Assembly (NCBI GenBank): GCA_013696315.1
Contig: JACCYU010000024.1
Span: 1-37,622, forward strand
DNA length: 37,622 nt
Source: Gammaproteobacteria bacterium
Lineage (GTDB): Bacteria > Pseudomonadota > Gammaproteobacteria > JACCYU01
Direction of reading: 5' to 3'
This document shows positions 1 to 8,174 of the stretch, in pieces. The notes under the pieces are model-generated. The model did no database searches. It was not told where the DNA came from and saw only the letters and a list, made by a program, of their open reading frames with translations. Position 1 is the first letter of the stretch, and every line of letters begins with the position of its first letter. The translations under genes were made by a program, and so were the position numbers.

Positions 1-131
<131 letters not shown>

Positions 132-362
132 TTACCACAAACGATAAGCGGCCACTCTGGACTGACAGTCGGTTTTCGCAATCGTAATTGCGGGACATAG
201 AATGCCGTGTGTCGTCGCATTCCCACCGCTCACTGAAACTCCTGCTCTCAAATGGGCGCTTGAGGCGCTTCCCTTGCGGTGCCTGCCTGCACGTGATCCG
301 TCGTTACCCAAGAGTTCACAAACTCCGTCGTTACCCAAGAGTTCACAAACGAGGAGATTTCC
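132..362. other. leader/intergenic region before the YVTN gene
   Basis: No convincing gene. It contains a small perfect inverted repeat (CGCAAT, 4-nt gap, ATTGCG at 177-192), the 27-bp tandem duplication at 297-350 and the ribosome-binding site of the next gene (GAGGAG at 351-356). No clear sigma70 promoter was recognised. Confidence 0.5.
297..350 (+). repeat. perfect 27-bp tandem duplication in the 5' leader
   Basis: Bases 297-323 and 324-350 are identical and directly adjacent. The second copy ends exactly where the GAGGAG ribosome-binding site begins, so the array sits in the untranslated leader of the YVTN gene. Two exact head-to-tail copies suggest recent slippage or duplication, and copy number could change leader structure. 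Confidence 0.9.
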
Positions 363-1763
363 GTGAAGTATAGCGTTCAAATTATTCCCATTTTACAAAA
401 ATGCGCACCCCTCTGCCTGCTTACTATATTGTCTGCAAGTCTGGTGCTGCCTGCCGCTCAGGCGCAGACTTTCGCCTATGTGACGAATCCGGGCGCCAAT
501 ACCGTCTCGGTACTCGACACGGCCGAAAAGTCCGTGGTAAAGACGATTCCCGTTGGCATATCTCCGGCGCGCGTGGCCTTAGACGCGAACGGCGCCCGCG
601 CCTATGTCACGAATACGGGTTCCAATTCGGTTTCAGTCATCGACACCGCCACCAATGCCGTGGTGAGGGCGGTCACCGTGGGAGATCGTCCCTCCGCGGT
701 GGCCGTCACGCCGGATGGGGCGGAGGTGTACGTGATGACCGCCGGTGGCCTGGTCGATGTGATCGACACCAGCCGCAATGCCGTAGTGGCATCAATTGCT
801 GCCGGCGCGCCGGCGCAGGGAAGCGGCATCGCCATCACGCGCAATGGAAACCGCGCCTATGTAGCGGCGGGCAATCTGTCGGTGATCGATACCAACACGC
901 ATACGGTGGTGAACTCGTTCTCCGTCGGCAATGCGTCTACCGCGGTGGCGATCTCGCGCAACGGCGCCCGCGCCTATATATCAAACGCCTTTGGCAGCGA
1001 TCCTGATCTCAACAGCCTCGCGGGGACGGTTGCCGTCGTCGACACGGCCAGCAACACCTTGGTAAACACGATACCCTTCATTTCGATGCCGGACTCGATC
1101 GCCCTCACTCCGGATGGCGCGCGCGCCTATGTCGCCGGCCCCGCGATCTTTGTCTCCACCGGCTACGCTAGCGGGTTCATCGCGGATCGTTCGATTGGGG
1201 TGGTCGACCTGGCCACAGATACCGTGACCAAGCGGATCATTCTGAGCGCTACCCCTTCGGGCATGGCCGTAGACGCGGATGGAAGCCGCGTCTACGTGAC
1301 GATGCCCAGTGCCAATACAGTGGCCGAGATCGACACGGTCTCAGATACCGTGACGGCAGTAATCGCCGCCGGGGCACGACCCACCGGCCTGGGGATCATG
1401 ACCAGCAACGTGCCCGAAACAATAGCCGTAATCATGGACATCAGGCCTGGCATTTCCCCTAACCGCATCAGGCCACTCAGCCCGACCGAGGTTATTCCCG
1501 TAGCAATCCTGACGACGCGCGCCTTTGATGCCGCCACCGTGAATGCGAAGAGAGTGCGCTTCGGCGCCACTGGGGCCGAGGCCGCTTCAACGCGGACGGC
1601 CCGCATAGATGTGGATCTGGATGGGGACGTCGATATGCTACTGCGGTTTAATACCGGCGCCACGGCCATTGCCTGCGGCGCCGCGTCTGCCGCCCTCACG
1701 GGCATCACCGTTACCGGCAGGAAGATTGAGGGATCGGCCCCCATCAATACGCCGCGCTGTTGA
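363..1763 (+). CDS. secreted YVTN-type seven-bladed beta-propeller protein
   Basis: The 466-residue product starts at GTG 363, six bases after GAGGAG (351-356). Residues 1-35 look like a Sec signal peptide ending in AAQAQ. Seven repeats of about 42-50 residues follow, each like YVTN..N(T)VSVIDT..N.VV.TI.VG, which is the YVTN/NHL-type propeller signature (about residues 36-355). The C-terminal 110 residues are a separate beta-rich domain with a VIPVAILTT core, a DVDLDGDVDMLLRF calcium-loop-like stretch and an IACG...LTG ending. This domain is common at the ends of secreted bacterial proteins. The protein is probably periplasmic or extracellular. Propellers of this type often bind partners or sit in surface layers, but no catalytic function can be assigned. 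The gene stands alone, followed by an inverted repeat at 1849-1892. Confidence 0.85.
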   Translation: MKYSVQIIPILQKCAPLCLLTILSASLVLPAAQAQTFAYVTNPGANTVSVLDTAEKSVVKTIPVGISPARVALDANGARAYVTNTGSNSVSVIDTATNAVVRAVTVGDRPSAVAVTPDGAEVYVMTAGGLVDVIDTSRNAVVASIAAGAPAQGSGIAITRNGNRAYVAAGNLSVIDTNTHTVVNSFSVGNASTAVAISRNGARAYISNAFGSDPDLNSLAGTVAVVDTASNTLVNTIPFISMPDSIALTPDGARAYVAGPAIFVSTGYASGFIADRSIGVVDLATDTVTKRIILSATPSGMAVDADGSRVYVTMPSANTVAEIDTVSDTVTAVIAAGARPTGLGIMTSNVPETIAVIMDIRPGISPNRIRPLSPTEVIPVAILTTRAFDAATVNAKRVRFGATGAEAASTRTARIDVDLDGDVDMLLRFNTGATAIACGAASAALTGITVTGRKIEGSAPINTPRC

Positions 1764-1848
1764 TAGTACGCTCGCCCGCTGGCGTCATGCTTGCGACCGG
1801 CATGACCCAGCGGGGAGTGGCAAATGTGGTGCCCGCCCGTCAAGACCG

Positions 1849-1892
1849 CCTAGTCGCGCCCGCACTACGACCACCGTGTAGCCGCGACTAGG
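1849..1892. repeat. 10-bp perfect inverted repeat, possible terminator hairpin
   Basis: CCTAGTCGCG at 1849-1858 is exactly complementary to CGCGACTAGG at 1883-1892 across a 24-nt loop. The loop itself can pair further (CTAC with GTAG). It lies 85 bases after the YVTN stop. There is no following T-run, so it is not a classic intrinsic terminator. It may be a transcript-end stabiliser or the scar of a mobile element. Confidence 0.5.
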
Positions 1893-2038
1893 TCAAGCAG
1901 CTACCCAGTAATTCAGTAGCGTGTCGTTTCGAACGCATCGAGAAATCCTGACCCCACCCCTTACAGCGCCGGCGGAAAACTTATCTAGCTTTGATCGAGA
2001 TGACGCAGTGTAAGTACCGGAAAGTCTGTCGCGGACCG

Positions 2039-2464
2039 CTAGCAAGGTGCTTCGAGCCTGCGGGCTATGAAATTACCGGGCTGCGTAGAGGAACCACTGC
2101 TATGAATTACCAGATTTAGAAACTCTCCCGCGAACCGGTCGCTATTAATAAATTGCCCGAAATTCGCGGTCCTGCCCTGGAAACCGAGATCCACTGTCAG
2201 GATCTGTGTTCCCACAAACCTGATCCTGTCGCCCTTCTTGAACCAGAAGCCGCTGAAGAATTCGTTGGGATTGGGCATAGGTTCACCGAAAGTGCCGTTC
2301 GCGCGAAAGCAGAGTTTGCGGCTGCCGATAACGACGAGACCAGGCTCTTGGAAAGATGTGACTTGCCATAGTCCAACTGGCGAAGCGGCTGCCGCGGAAT
2401 GTGCGCCCATTGTGCCGAATATCGACACGATTAACGTCAAGACGATCCTGGAAAATCCCGTCAT
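2039..2464 (-). CDS. small secreted protein of unknown function
   Basis: The 141-residue product begins at ATG 2464 behind a plausible AAGGAT site. A signal peptide covers roughly residues 1-27 (hydrophobic IVLTLIVSIFGTMG, then AHSAAAAS). The mature part is beta-rich, with many Gly, Phe and aromatic positions and two cysteines (KLCF and the C-terminal Cys), which could form a disulfide in the periplasm. I do not recognise the family. It is monocistronic. The adjacent split lipoprotein gene is divergent on the plus strand, and the two share a 302-bp upstream region. Confidence 0.6.
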   Translation of the reverse strand: MTGFSRIVLTLIVSIFGTMGAHSAAAASPVGLWQVTSFQEPGLVVIGSRKLCFRANGTFGEPMPNPNEFFSGFWFKKGDRIRFVGTQILTVDLGFQGRTANFGQFINSDRFAGEFLNLVIHSSGSSTQPGNFIARRLEAPC

Positions 2465-2766
2465 TTAGTTATCCTTATCTCAAGTTGGTCAAGACGGAGT
2501 ATAGCCTGTTCTCAGGGCCGGCCTTTAACGCAGATCCCTGGCGTTGACGTGTCTCGCCAGCACGCGAATAGTATCCGGGTTGCCCTTGACATCGATCACT
2601 ACGCCCAATAGCCTGCGACGCCTGTTTCACGTTAAGCGTTAGCAATAACGGTCGCATCGGGTCCCGCGAAATCGGATTGACCACATGTGTTTACCGTGTG
2701 TTCCGCTGACCCACAAGGAACCCTCATGCACTTCAAGCGCATGACTTTTCTACAGGCAGGTAATCG
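2465..2766. other. divergent intergenic region
   Basis: No gene seen. The region must hold promoters for the minus-strand secreted protein and the plus-strand lipoprotein-like gene. The only candidate noticed is TTGACA at 2586-2591 with a poor -10 (TAGCCT, 2609-2614) after 17 bases, reading rightward. I consider it weak. Confidence 0.4.
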
Positions 2767-3363
2767 ATGAATATCCCGGAATCCCTTTTCACACGCGGTC
2801 GCCTGTTCCTGGTGATTTTCGTCGCAAGCCTGTGCACAAGCGGCTGTGCGATGCTGCCCATGGCCGCGATTAATTCTGGAGCTGCCGGGGCAGGCATGCA
2901 GGCACTGGGGAGTGCCGCCGGAGCGGTGGGCATGGATGCAGTGGGCGACAGCATCGGGGACGCCGTGGATTACATGGGGGGCGGCGACCCAATGGCCGAC
3001 GTGACGTACTGGACCCGGCCGGCACCGCTGTAGAATATAGTGGAACAGACCTTACAGGACACCGCTTCCTCCTCCCTGGTGGCGATTGAATACAGCGCAA
3101 GCTATGAGGCGGATGAGGACTTGTATGTTCTGTCAACATCTAGCGGAAGTGAATTGCGGGTCGTAGTCAGGCAGGATCCGGCGTACAACGATCTTCACGC
3201 AACGCAGATGGTCGTGCAAATGGAGACAGCGGGGGACACGTCCGAGAGAAACGAGACCCTGGCGTTCGTGGAAGCGATACAGGCGATCGACAACAGGACT
3301 GAGCGTCAGGGAATCGAAGAAATCCGCGGTGAATTCAACTACGTTGACGCGCTCCGTGCGTAG
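2767..3363 (+). pseudogene. lipoprotein-like secreted protein split by an in-frame amber stop
   Basis: Two adjacent reading frames, 2767-3033 (88 residues) and 3040-3363 (107 residues from a GTG), are in the same frame and separated only by TAG at 3031-3033 plus two codons. The first part has a signal sequence with a lipoprotein-like TSGC motif at about residues 24-27, then a Gly/Ala/Met-rich stretch. The second part is acidic and alpha/beta, with no signal peptide and no visible ribosome-binding site before its GTG. The simplest reading is one gene of about 198 codons interrupted by a nonsense mutation (or a sequencing error). Stop-codon readthrough is possible but unsupported. The family is not recognised. 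Confidence 0.6.
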
Positions 3364-3553
3364 CGAGCCGATGCAACGACGTTACACGTAGAATAATTCG
3401 CCTTGCGGTCGTTCCGGCGCACGGGAGCTTGAAGTCTCCGGCTCCACAGAGAGTAGTTTAATTCCAAGGTAGCCGGGCAAACCATATGACTACGGCGCAG
3501 TGCGCTGCCTGAAGCCCCAACCCATAACGCGTAAAGCGTAACGCGCAACCACC

Positions 3554-4795
3554 ATGACCGGCAGCGAGCAACCGACCTTGCAACGACGCTGGCGACTCGT
3601 CGGGCCTGGCATGGTGGTGGCCGCGACCGGGGTGGGCGCCGGTGATCTGGTTGCGACCCTGGTAGCAGGCAGCGAATTTGGTTATGCGCTGCTGTGGGCC
3701 GGGGTCATCGGCTGCGTGGTCAAGATCGCGCTGGCCGAGGCAGTGGGCCGCTGGCATCTGGCCTCGGGAACAACACTCTTCGCCGGCTGGCGCTCGCTCG
3801 GGACTTGGACGACCGTCTATTTCGCCATTTATGTGCTGGTGTGGGGATTCGTCTACGGCGCCACCGCGATGACATCCTCGGCGCTACCGCTCGCTGCACT
3901 GTTCCCGTCAATCGATCTGAAGATCTGGGCGGTGGTGGCGGGTCTCACGGGGCTCGCACTTGTGGGCTTCGGCCGTTACCAATTGCTGGAAAAGGTCATG
4001 ACCGCGCTCGTCGGCGTGATGTTTGTGACGGTGGTCGGCGTCGCGGCGTTGACGGTGCCGAACTTCGGCGCGCTTGCACGCGGTCTGGCGCCGAGCGTCC
4101 CGGACGGCGCCGTGCTATACACTTTGGGTTTGATCGGCGGCGTCGGCGGTTCGATCACGCTCGCCGCGTACGGTTACTGGATCAACGCCAAGGGCTGGCG
4201 CGATGATACATGGATGCGGGTCATGCGGCTGGACAACAGCATCGCCTATGTCATCACCGGCTTGTTCGTGGTGGCGATGCTTATTGTCGGCGCAGAGCTG
4301 TTGTTCGCGTCGCAAATCGCGCTTGCCGAAAGCGATGCCGGCCTGCTGGACCTGGAGGCGGTGCTAGAAGCGCGCTACGGGGGAACCGTCGCAAAGCTGT
4401 TCCTAGTGGGCTTCTTCGCGACTGCGTACACGTCATTACTGGGCGTCTGGCACGGCGTGAGTCTGATGTTCGCGGACTTTGTTGAGCACCTGCGCGGTCG
4501 TGCCGGGGACAATCGAGTGCGCGAGAACAGTCCGGCGTATCTGGCGTATATGCTGTGGCTTACCTTCCCGCCCATGGCGCTCCTGTTCCTCGGCAAGCCG
4601 TTCCTGTTGGTGATCGCCTACGGCGCGCTGGGCGCGTTCTTTATGCCGTTTCTCGCCATCACGCTTTTGTGGCTGTTGAATTCGAACCGCACGCCGGCCG
4701 CGCATCGCAACGGCATTGTAAGCAACGTTTTGCTCAGCGCGGCCGGCCTGCTGTTCGTGATCCTGTGTGTGCGGGAACTGGTGCGGCTGGTCTGA
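3554..4795 (+). CDS. divergent Nramp-family (MntH-like) transporter
   Basis: The 413-residue membrane protein has about 11 hydrophobic segments. The N-terminal pattern (RLVGPGMVVAATG..., then GSEFGYALLW) matches TM1-TM2 of the Nramp family of proton-coupled divalent-metal transporters. Canonical Nramps carry DPGN in TM1 and a Met-Pro-His motif in TM6. Here the corresponding sites read TGVGAGD (about residues 25-31) and AAYGYW (about 204-209), so both metal-binding motifs are replaced. It probably belongs to an Nramp-related clade whose substrate may not be Mn/Fe. ATG 3554 has no clear Shine-Dalgarno sequence. The gene is convergent with the downstream esterase. Family call is confident, substrate unknown. 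Confidence 0.75.
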   Translation: MTGSEQPTLQRRWRLVGPGMVVAATGVGAGDLVATLVAGSEFGYALLWAGVIGCVVKIALAEAVGRWHLASGTTLFAGWRSLGTWTTVYFAIYVLVWGFVYGATAMTSSALPLAALFPSIDLKIWAVVAGLTGLALVGFGRYQLLEKVMTALVGVMFVTVVGVAALTVPNFGALARGLAPSVPDGAVLYTLGLIGGVGGSITLAAYGYWINAKGWRDDTWMRVMRLDNSIAYVITGLFVVAMLIVGAELLFASQIALAESDAGLLDLEAVLEARYGGTVAKLFLVGFFATAYTSLLGVWHGVSLMFADFVEHLRGRAGDNRVRENSPAYLAYMLWLTFPPMALLFLGKPFLLVIAYGALGAFFMPFLAITLLWLLNSNRTPAAHRNGIVSNVLLSAAGLLFVILCVRELVRLV

Positions 4796-4876
4796 TCCGG
4801 AAACCACGGCACCCTTTCGGATACAACGCCGCTGGCTCTGTCGCGGGCCGCAGCGGATTCCATATCCGTATCTGGC

Positions 4877-6091
4877 CTAATGGCGGGCAAGCCTGGGATG
4901 CTCCAGGAAAAAGCGGATCATTTCCTTAGCCGCATCCGGGCCTTTGTGGTCCGTAAACGATCCAGTCGGACTCCCGCCCGACCATGCGTGGCCTGCGCCA
5001 TGCACCAACCAATGTTCCGCACTGGCGTCTCCGCTGGAATCGCGGTAGACGGTGCGCGTGTAAGCGTGGCCGTTGGCGACTTTCCCTCGCTGCACGGTGA
5101 CCCGCGCGTTTGTCTGCGATTGCGAATTTGCGCTGCCGTTAGCGGGCTGCGCTTGAGATTGCGCGATCACCTGCTCGCCGTTGCAGGGATTTACGGTGGT
5201 ATCCCGATCACCGTGGAAAACAATGGTGGGCGCCAGGGGTTGGCTGACGTCAGGCCCGCGGCCCCCGACGTTTTCGGCCCGGACACCTGTCGTATTCCCC
5301 GGGCCAGTTCCCGTCCTTTTCCCCTGGCGCAGTGCGGCAAACGCGGATGGCATGTCGTGTGCGGCCGCGTACGGGAGTCCGGAATGCACGCCGGTCGCCG
5401 CATAAAGCTCCGGATAAGTGACTCCCATGGTCACCGCCATCGCTCCGCCCGCCGAGAGTCCGGCCACGTACACCCGTCGCGGATCGACCCGATGAGACTT
5501 CATGATCTGACGGGTTATGCCGGCGATAATCGAGGGCTCGCCCTGCTCGCGTTGCTGGTCACAAGCGTTGAACCAGTTCCAGCATTTCGACACATTAGCG
5601 TCCTGCCCCTGAGCAGGATAAAGCACTAAACATCGCTCTTCTTCGGCAAGCTGATTCATACGCGTGCCGGCGGCGAAGTCGTCGGGACTTTGCGTGCAGC
5701 CGTGCAGCATGACCACGAGGGGTAGCGGCTGTTCCCGGTAGCCGCCAGGAACATATAGTTTATAGGCGCGCGTACCCGCGTGATTCGTATAAGATCCCGT
5801 GATGAACTGACCGAGAGGCGCCTCGCGAGGCGCCCGCACCGGCTCGGGTTGCGGTCCGGGCGACGTGGGCGTCGCGTGGCGCGCCCGGCTGGATGGAATC
5901 GCGCAGCTATCGATGACGTGGAAGACGCCCTCGAAGGGTGCTTTCTCAGGCCGCTCGGCAGGGCCTGTCGTATTGGAGGCTGCCGCATAGCCGCCAAGCG
6001 AGCGTTGTATTGCCGCGGTGGCTTCCTGCAGCCGGCCCGCCCGCGTGAGCTGCGTAATTTCGGGTATGGCGGCGAATATATTGTCGTTCAT
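4877..6091 (-). CDS. PHB depolymerase-family (LpqC-like) alpha/beta-hydrolase
   Basis: The 404-residue product resembles the esterase family annotated as poly(3-hydroxybutyrate) depolymerase. Visible elements are an oxyanion-type MLHGCTQ at about 128-134, the nucleophile elbow GLSAGG with Ser213, an acidic residue in HGDRDTTV (likely Asp297) and catalytic His368 in GAGHAWSGG. The N-terminus (DNIFAAIPEITQLTRAGRLQ) is the short helical leader typical of this subfamily. There is no signal peptide, so it is probably cytoplasmic. I chose ATG 6091 because AGGAG lies nine bases upstream; an in-frame start at 6127 lacks that support. A CopG-type regulator lies 133 bases upstream on the same strand. 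Whether the natural substrate is PHB or another ester cannot be told. Confidence 0.85.
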   Translation of the reverse strand: MNDNIFAAIPEITQLTRAGRLQEATAAIQRSLGGYAAASNTTGPAERPEKAPFEGVFHVIDSCAIPSSRARHATPTSPGPQPEPVRAPREAPLGQFITGSYTNHAGTRAYKLYVPGGYREQPLPLVVMLHGCTQSPDDFAAGTRMNQLAEEERCLVLYPAQGQDANVSKCWNWFNACDQQREQGEPSIIAGITRQIMKSHRVDPRRVYVAGLSAGGAMAVTMGVTYPELYAATGVHSGLPYAAAHDMPSAFAALRQGKRTGTGPGNTTGVRAENVGGRGPDVSQPLAPTIVFHGDRDTTVNPCNGEQVIAQSQAQPANGSANSQSQTNARVTVQRGKVANGHAYTRTVYRDSSGDASAEHWLVHGAGHAWSGGSPTGSFTDHKGPDAAKEMIRFFLEHPRLARH

Positions 6092-6224
6092 GGGTTTGTG
6101 CTCCTGAGGTGAATTGCTGGTAAACAAGCTCGATCAAAGTGCCTGTCGCGCGGCAGACCGGGATCGCCCGTTGCGGATATCCCGGACACCGGCTGCACCG
6201 ACCCGGCGCGCTGGTCAGGGATGA

Positions 6225-6638
6225 CTAATGAATGCGCTCCGCCAGGGCGGCCTTGACCGCCGGGCTGGCTTGTAGAACGCCGAGCACGAAAATGGAATCA
6301 ATGGTGGCGCGCGCGAGGTCGGGCGGGACATCGTCAGCAATGCTGGCGAGACCCAACACGTGAATCTGGAGTTTTTCGCCGGCCGCCTGCACGGCTTGGA
6401 GGTCCTGGCGCGAGTAGCGTTGCAGACCCAGTATCATGGTCTTGCGAGCGACCGCCTGCTTCACTACCTCCGCGTGCGTTGCCAGCTGATTGCGGATGGC
6501 CGTGCGCACCAGGTCGGTGCGGTTGGAATAGAACCCCTCCTGCACCAGCAAATCGATTTGCCCCAAGTCGATAACACCCAGGTTAATCGTAATTTTTTCC
6601 GTTTCACCGGCTTTCGCCCGTATGTCATGTACGCTCAT
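6225..6638 (-). CDS. CopG/ribbon-helix-helix transcriptional regulator
   Basis: The 137-residue protein has an N-terminal ribbon-helix-helix pattern: EKITINLGVIDLGQIDLLV (about residues 12-30), then YSNRTDLVRTAIRNQL (about 34-49). A C-terminal region (LGLASIADDVPPDLARATI) recurs in regulators found beside PHB-depolymerase-like esterases. ATG 6638 is preceded by AGGAGG at a short distance. Longer in-frame starts up to 6785 lack such a site. It lies just upstream of the esterase on the same strand, so the two probably form a regulator-enzyme pair, with the RHH protein binding its own promoter. The regulatory target is inferred. Confidence 0.8.
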   Translation of the reverse strand: MSVHDIRAKAGETEKITINLGVIDLGQIDLLVQEGFYSNRTDLVRTAIRNQLATHAEVVKQAVARKTMILGLQRYSRQDLQAVQAAGEKLQIHVLGLASIADDVPPDLARATIDSIFVLGVLQASPAVKAALAERIH

Positions 6639-6964
6639 TTGCCCTCCTGATAGACTCTGCATGCCATCTGTATGGATGGTATTCTCGACTTGTAGACCCT
6701 CCGTGTCAAGCGATATTTCACTCATATGTACGCGAGATGCCGGCCAGGGATCGCTGCCGGCGCAGGCCATCCACGCTGGGCCCACGCCGATGAGCGCGTT
6801 ATCATCCCCGACAACCGATCTCGCACAGTGACAGAGCCACGCAATCTATTCAGTCTTCCAGGGTCACTCAGGCGATAACCTCAAAATCGGCGGGCCGGCG
6901 CAGGCGAGATCACACCATCGAATGCGAAAGCCTCCTCCCCATCACGATCGACAGGAGTTCATTT

Positions 6965-7537
6965 GTGGATAAATTATTTCTGCCATTACTACTTGGCACC
7001 AACCGCCGGCAAAGGCAAAGCGGCCACGTTGCGAACTGGCTATATGGCGAGATGGGCAAGAGAGCGGACCTCGAAACGCGATTTTCTGACGTCGCCGAAT
7101 TTGAGTTGCCGCGGGATCACTACGGGACCGAAATCAAGGATTCATTTCCCGCCTGGCGTGACGCTATCGTGGGCGCCGACGGGCTGGTGATCGTGGCACC
7201 GGAATACAATCATGGCTACCCCGGCGTCATGAAGAGCGTGATCGATCTGCTGCTCGCCGAATATATCCACAAGGCTGTGGCGCTGGTGGGCGTGTCCGCC
7301 AGTCCCTGGGGCGGTACGCGCGTGATCGAGGCAATGACACCCATGGTGCGCGAGCTGGGCCTGGTGGTGACATCGGTCGATCTCAATTTTTCCAAGGTGC
7401 AGGATAAATTCGACGAGCACGGACAACTACTGGATAACGCCTATCAAGAGCGGGTTGCGGGTTTTCTGAATGAGCTGGTGTGGATGAGCCGCGCATTGAA
7501 ATGGGGGCGCGATAATCTGCCTACGGATAGCGGCTGA
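6965..7537 (+). CDS. NADPH-dependent FMN reductase family protein
   Basis: The 190-residue flavodoxin-fold protein has the family hallmark PEYNHGYPGVMKSVID (about residues 79-94), which binds the FMN ring, and an N-terminal LLLGTNRRQRQSG phosphate-binding loop. Relatives (SsuE, ChrR, YieF and azoreductase-like proteins) reduce FMN, quinones or chromate with NAD(P)H in the cytoplasm. It starts at GTG 6965, nine bases after AGGAG. It is divergent from the CopG regulator (about 330 bases apart) and stands alone. The physiological acceptor is unknown. Confidence 0.85.
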   Translation: MDKLFLPLLLGTNRRQRQSGHVANWLYGEMGKRADLETRFSDVAEFELPRDHYGTEIKDSFPAWRDAIVGADGLVIVAPEYNHGYPGVMKSVIDLLLAEYIHKAVALVGVSASPWGGTRVIEAMTPMVRELGLVVTSVDLNFSKVQDKFDEHGQLLDNAYQERVAGFLNELVWMSRALKWGRDNLPTDSG

Positions 7538-7685
7538 CGCGGAGTCGCAGGGCGCTCCGGTCAAACTAGTACAATTTTAGTGCCGCTTTCGGCGGCGCTG
7601 CACACGCGGGCCCCGGCACGGCAGGCAATGCACGCTGAAAGTCTTAACCAGAGCCAGGCGTGGTGCGCGGCCGGCGGTCAAAGTC

Positions 7686-7718
7686 GATTGCGAGCCGCTG
7701 GCCGGTCCGCTCGCAATC
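7686..7718. repeat. 9-bp perfect inverted repeat
   Basis: GATTGCGAG at 7686-7694 pairs exactly with CTCGCAATC at 7710-7718 across a 15-nt loop. It is about 150 bases after the FMN reductase stop, has no T-run, and its function is unknown. Confidence 0.6.
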
Positions 7719-8096
7719 CGCAAAGGGAATTGTCTCCCACGTAAAGCTTTATTAAATACTTTCGCGGCGCGGTGGCGTACCCAGCAACAGCGCAGAACTG
7801 CGATCTTACTTTTTACGCTGTAACTTTTTCCGCTCGCAGATGAGGCTCGCAGCCCGCCATAGCGTGGCGCCACTGTAAGCATCGCTCGTAATTCCCGGTC
7901 CGCGCCAGCGCGACAATTTCATTATTTACAGGCGTTGCAGCTTTTTTTGTCGTCACACGTGCGGACGGTGTAACTCACCTGTACATACTTATTACGCCAT
8001 TATCGATCAGTCCCTTCGACCCACCTCAGCAAAAAATGGGGTAATCACCCGGTTTGTCGCTTGACACGTCATCCAGAATGCGTTCCACTTATGCCT

Positions 8097-8114
8097 GTGG
8101 GAGCTTATTCCCAC
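8097..8114. repeat. 6-bp stem hairpin upstream of the DUF4394 gene
   Basis: GTGGGA (8097-8102), a 6-nt loop, then TCCCAC (8109-8114). A related GTGGGAAT recurs about 40 bases later. This could be an operator or leader hairpin for the following gene. The evidence is only the symmetry. Confidence 0.35.
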
Positions 8115-8174
8115 TACGAGAAACGCAACATCATATCCGTGGGAATGTCCTACGTTAACTACTGGAGGCAAGCC

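Larger units (their letters stand above)
7538..8174. other. long intergenic region without a convincing gene
   Basis: 637 bases. It holds a 9-bp perfect inverted repeat (7686-7718) and a small hairpin (8097-8114) shortly before the DUF4394 gene. A 101-codon minus-strand frame at 7577-7882 is arginine/serine-rich and looks non-coding. I found no tRNA or promoter I trust. Confidence 0.4.

Noticed and set aside
1292-1843. 183-codon minus-strand frame over the end of the YVTN gene
   Set aside because: It is complementary to well-formed propeller and C-terminal domain codons and has no family resemblance.
7577-7882. 101-codon minus-strand frame in the 637-bp gap
   Set aside because: Its Arg/Ser-rich composition, lack of a ribosome-binding site and the internal inverted repeat argue against a gene.
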